Shown here one piece after another: positions 6,164-7,008 of a stretch of 7,008 nucleotides of DNA. Under the pieces are notes generated by a model, which was given only the letters and a program-made list of their open reading frames with translations, searched no databases and was not told the origin of the DNA. This DNA is from Limivivens sp934393555 (GTDB taxonomy: Bacteria; Bacillota; Clostridia; Lachnospirales; Lachnospiraceae), in contig CAKRQP010000126.1 in assembly GCA_934393555.1 (NCBI GenBank), positions 1-7,008 on the forward strand. Direction: 5' to 3'. Position numbers and translations under genes: made by a program. How positions within the stretch are numbered: the first letter of the stretch is position 1; each line of letters begins with the position of its first letter.

Positions 6164-6484
6164 CTATGCCCGGAGCTGTTCCTCTATGACCGCCGTAATG
6201 CTCTCTTTGGAACGAAAGCCGATGGTTTTCTTCTTCACCTCACCATCTTTGATAAACAGAAGCGTCGGCACTGTCATGACCCGGAAGCGTTTCACTGCTT
6301 CCTCTCCTTCATCCATACGTATGCTGTAAAAATTAATGTCTTTTTCTTTTTCCGATAATTCTTCTAATACAGGCCCCAGGGCCTGACAGGGAGCACACCC
6401 CTGATTCCAGAAATCCAGGATAACTGGATGGTCTGCTTTCAGAACTTTTTCTTCTATTTCTTTGTCCAGAATTTTTTCAACCAT
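6164..6484 (-). CDS. Thioredoxin-family protein with variant CAPC active site
   Basis: A 106-residue cytoplasmic thioredoxin-fold protein, the usual length of TrxA. The sequence FWNQGCAPCQALGPVL places redox cysteines at 30 and 33, and the cis-proline is Pro73 in TVPTLLF. Compared with the classical WCGPC centre, the Trp before the first Cys is Gly and the residue after it is Ala, so redox potential and partner choice may differ. No signal peptide is present. It is the first gene of the operon, with GAGG eight bases before the ATG and a consensus promoter about 50 bases upstream. Its position ahead of an amino acid importer suggests it reduces imported disulfide or supplies electrons to the CxxC protein at the far end of the operon; this is inference. 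It is probably a specialised rather than the housekeeping thioredoxin. Confidence 0.88.
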   Translation of the reverse strand: MVEKILDKEIEEKVLKADHPVILDFWNQGCAPCQALGPVLEELSEKEKDINFYSIRMDEGEEAVKRFRVMTVPTLLFIKDGEVKKKTIGFRSKESITAVIEEQLRA

Positions 6485-6536
6485 TCTATAATCCTCTTTT
6501 CATATATATTTACTAGGATTTGTGTGTGTTGTCGCT

Positions 6537-6565
6537 ATTATACCGGATGAAATACAAAACGTCAA
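6537..6565 (-). promoter_or_regulatory. Promoter of the thioredoxin-ABC transporter operon
   Basis: The minus strand carries TTGACG (6560-6565), a 17-base spacer and a perfect TATAAT (6537-6542). Transcription should begin near 6530, giving a leader of about 45 bases before the thioredoxin ATG. That is too short for a riboswitch or T-box, so control is more likely at initiation. All six genes down to the terminator at 2363-2410 can be transcribed from here; I saw no equally good promoter in the short gaps between them. Confidence 0.85.
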
Positions 6566-6576
6566 TCATCTTTTTC

Positions 6577-6614
6577 CTATAGCAGAATATAGTTTTTTCT
6601 TATAAGACTATAAG
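6577..6614. promoter_or_regulatory. Two short inverted repeats upstream of the operon promoter, possible activator sites
   Basis: CTATA-N6-TATAG spans 6577-6592 and CTTATA-N4-TATAAG spans 6599-6614. Both are 16 bp with AT-rich arms, and their centres are about 22 bp (two helical turns) apart. They sit just upstream of the -35 box, centred near -54 and -76 from the predicted start. This is where LysR-type and similar activators of amino acid or sulfur genes bind. No regulator gene is adjacent. In AT-rich DNA short palindromes occur by chance, so the assignment is tentative. Confidence 0.35.
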
Positions 6615-6682
6615 AGAATTCCAAAACAAAACATCACCTGCGGCATTCAAGGGAGCGCCAAAGGCGGCCTTTCCTATAAATT

Positions 6683-6711
6683 AAAAAACGACCTGCACCT
6701 TTGTGGTGAGG
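6683..6711 (-). terminator. Intrinsic terminator of the predicted small RNA
   Basis: On the minus strand, CCTCACC (6705-6711) and GGTGCAGG (6692-6699) pair around a 5-base ACAAA loop with one bulged C, giving seven base pairs. The stem is followed by TCG and six U residues (A-run at 6683-6688 on the plus strand). It lies upstream of the thioredoxin operon promoter and would stop leftward transcription from entering that operon. Confidence 0.65.
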
Positions 6712-6781
6712 CCATTAGTATTTTCAAATCGAAAGAGTATTCACTGGAAAGGAGGGCTTAGCCTCGGTAGTACCCTTTTCA
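6683..6781 (-). ncRNA. Probable ~100-nt small RNA, antitoxin-like in layout
   Basis: A minus-strand promoter at 6788-6816 and an intrinsic terminator at 6683-6711 delimit a transcript of about 99 bases with no usable reading frame. Near its 5' end GAGG and CCTC (around the palindromic GGCTAAGCC) and flanking AAAG/CTTT can pair into a hairpin; the 3' end is the terminator hairpin. Size, structure and proximity to a small-toxin leader fit the antisense RNA of a TxpA/RatA-type type I module. The toxin at 6954 is not overlapped by it, so any action on it would need a matching sequence further right, beyond the window. It could equally be a remnant of a lost neighbouring copy. Transcription is predicted, not shown. 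Confidence 0.45.
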
Positions 6782-6787
6782 ATAATC

Positions 6788-6816
6788 ACATTAGCACGCA
6801 TTCATAGAAATATCAA
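6788..6816 (-). promoter_or_regulatory. Promoter of the predicted small RNA (extended -10)
   Basis: The minus strand shows TTGATA (6811-6816), a 17-base spacer and TAATGT (6788-6793) preceded by TGC, an extended -10 element. The -35 overlaps the edge of a 16-bp palindrome, AAGTTC-TTTT-GAACTT (6815-6830). Initiation is expected near 6781. Confidence 0.5.
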
Positions 6817-6830
6817 GTTCTTTTGAACTT
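6815..6830. repeat. Small perfect inverted repeat between the divergent promoters
   Basis: AAGTTC (6815-6820) and GAACTT (6825-6830) are perfect inverse complements around TTTT. The repeat overlaps the -35 of the minus-strand small RNA promoter and lies about 30 bases upstream of the plus-strand toxin promoter. It could be an operator or a chance palindrome; nothing else here indicates its role. Confidence 0.35.
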
Positions 6831-6859
6831 ATGCAAAGTTTTTCTTGTGAATATCAGAC

Positions 6860-6887
6860 TTAAACCTGTCTTCCGCAAAAATATAAT
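6860..6887 (+). promoter_or_regulatory. Promoter of the holin-like toxin leader
   Basis: The plus strand has a perfect TATAAT at 6882-6887. The -35 region is poor: TTAAAC at 6860-6865 with a 16-base spacer is the best candidate. The bases following the -10 are shared with the consensus promoter at the left end of the window, which supports a true promoter. Transcription would start near 6894, giving about 60 bases of leader before the ATG at 6954. Confidence 0.6.
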
Positions 6888-6925
6888 ATGCTTACCCAGG
6901 GAGCTGGGGACGTGCTCTCACCCGA
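6882..6925 (+). repeat. Promoter-leader element repeated in inverted orientation at the left window end
   Basis: TATAATATGCTTA (6882-6894), AGGGAGC (6898-6904) and TCACCCGA (6918-6925) occur in the same order on the minus strand at 37-49, 27-33 and 2-9. The first two blocks are spaced identically; the last gap is 13 bases here and 17 at the left. The two copies point outward from the 6.8-kb block between them. Confidence 0.7.
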
Positions 6926-6931
6926 TCCGAG

Positions 6932-6947
6932 ACCTTACGGAAGAGGT
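6932..6947 (+). promoter_or_regulatory. Hairpin masking the toxin ribosome binding site
   Basis: ACCTT (6932-6936) can pair with GAGGT (6943-6947), including one G-U pair, around the 6-base loop ACGGAA. The paired GAGGT is the Shine-Dalgarno of the ATG at 6954. An alternative fold, TCCG with CGGA (6926-6929 with 6938-6941), would leave it free. Masked ribosome sites are common in type I toxin messages; the effect here is inferred. Confidence 0.45.
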
Positions 6948-6953
6948 GATTTT

Positions 6954-7008
6954 ATGAGTACATATGAGGAATTTATGATCTTTTGCCTATCCAATCTCTA
7001 ATGGTCTG
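6954..7008 (+). pseudogene. Start of a holin-like type I toxin gene, apparently frameshifted and cut by the window end
   Basis: GAGGTG five bases before the ATG opens the frame MSTYEEFMIFCLSNL, which stops at TAA (6999-7001) after 15 codons. MSTYE/MSxYE followed by a hydrophobic stretch is, from recall, the typical opening of small holin-like toxins of Firmicutes (about 30 residues, one membrane helix). Adding one T to the run of four at 6981-6984 gives MSTYEEFMIFLPIQSLMV, which stays hydrophobic and open to the window end. This suggests a one-base deletion, a slippage-prone switch or a read error. Promoter, leader and ribosome site all look intact. With only 18 codons visible, the family call is moderate. 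Confidence 0.5.

Noticed and set aside
6485..6536. Riboswitch or T-box leader for the transporter operon
   Set aside because: The predicted leader is only about 45 bases, with no terminator-antiterminator pair or recognisable conserved motif.
6606..6761. Open plus-strand frame with the segment KNDLHLCGEAISIF and no start codon
   Set aside because: No ATG, GTG or TTG with a ribosome site opens it. It is opposite the predicted small RNA, so it more likely reflects the non-coding 3' region of a small-toxin locus than a protein.

Overview
The window looks like chromosomal DNA of a low-to-moderate GC Gram-positive bacterium, most plausibly a Clostridia member of the gut Lachnospiraceae type. Supporting signs are strong AGGAGG-type ribosome sites, near-consensus TTGACA/TATAAT promoters, tightly packed operons, a TTG start with a good Shine-Dalgarno, and a holin-like small toxin of Firmicutes type. 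The genus assignment is inference; no rRNA or phylogenetic marker is present. All full-length genes are on the minus strand.

Layout. Positions 1-72 hold a consensus promoter and transcript leader that point leftward out of the window. Positions 126-767 encode a maltose/galactoside-type sugar O-acetyltransferase. Positions 814-2331 are an AT-rich type II toxin-antitoxin module: a HigB-like toxin (TTG start), overlapped by a HigA-like antitoxin fused to an ImmA/IrrE-type metallopeptidase domain, driven by a promoter whose -10 box lies inside a perfect 39-bp operator palindrome. A symmetrical terminator at 2363-2410 separates this from the next unit. Positions 2423-6484 are a six-gene operon, transcribed leftward in this order: thioredoxin-like protein, polar amino acid ABC ATPase, solute-binding protein, permease, permease, and an AhpD/carboxymuconolactone decarboxylase-like CxxC protein. 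Its promoter is at 6537-6565, with two short inverted repeats just upstream.

The 469 bases from 6485 to 6953 contain no protein gene I can support. They hold the operon promoter, the two inverted repeats, a probable ~100-nt minus-strand RNA with its own promoter and intrinsic terminator (6683-6816), and a plus-strand promoter and leader. These lead into a short reading frame beginning MSTYEEFMI, which I read as the start of a holin-like type I toxin. The frame appears broken by one missing base in a T-run and is cut by the window end.

How it fits together. The ABC operon probably imports an amino acid. With thiol-redox proteins at both ends, a sulfur compound such as cystine is a reasonable but unproven substrate. 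The left and right window ends carry related promoter-leader sequences pointing outward. The roughly 6.8-kb block is therefore bracketed by two copies of a small-toxin-type leader and also contains a HigBA module. This clustering of addiction modules around a transport operon is the most unusual aspect of the window.
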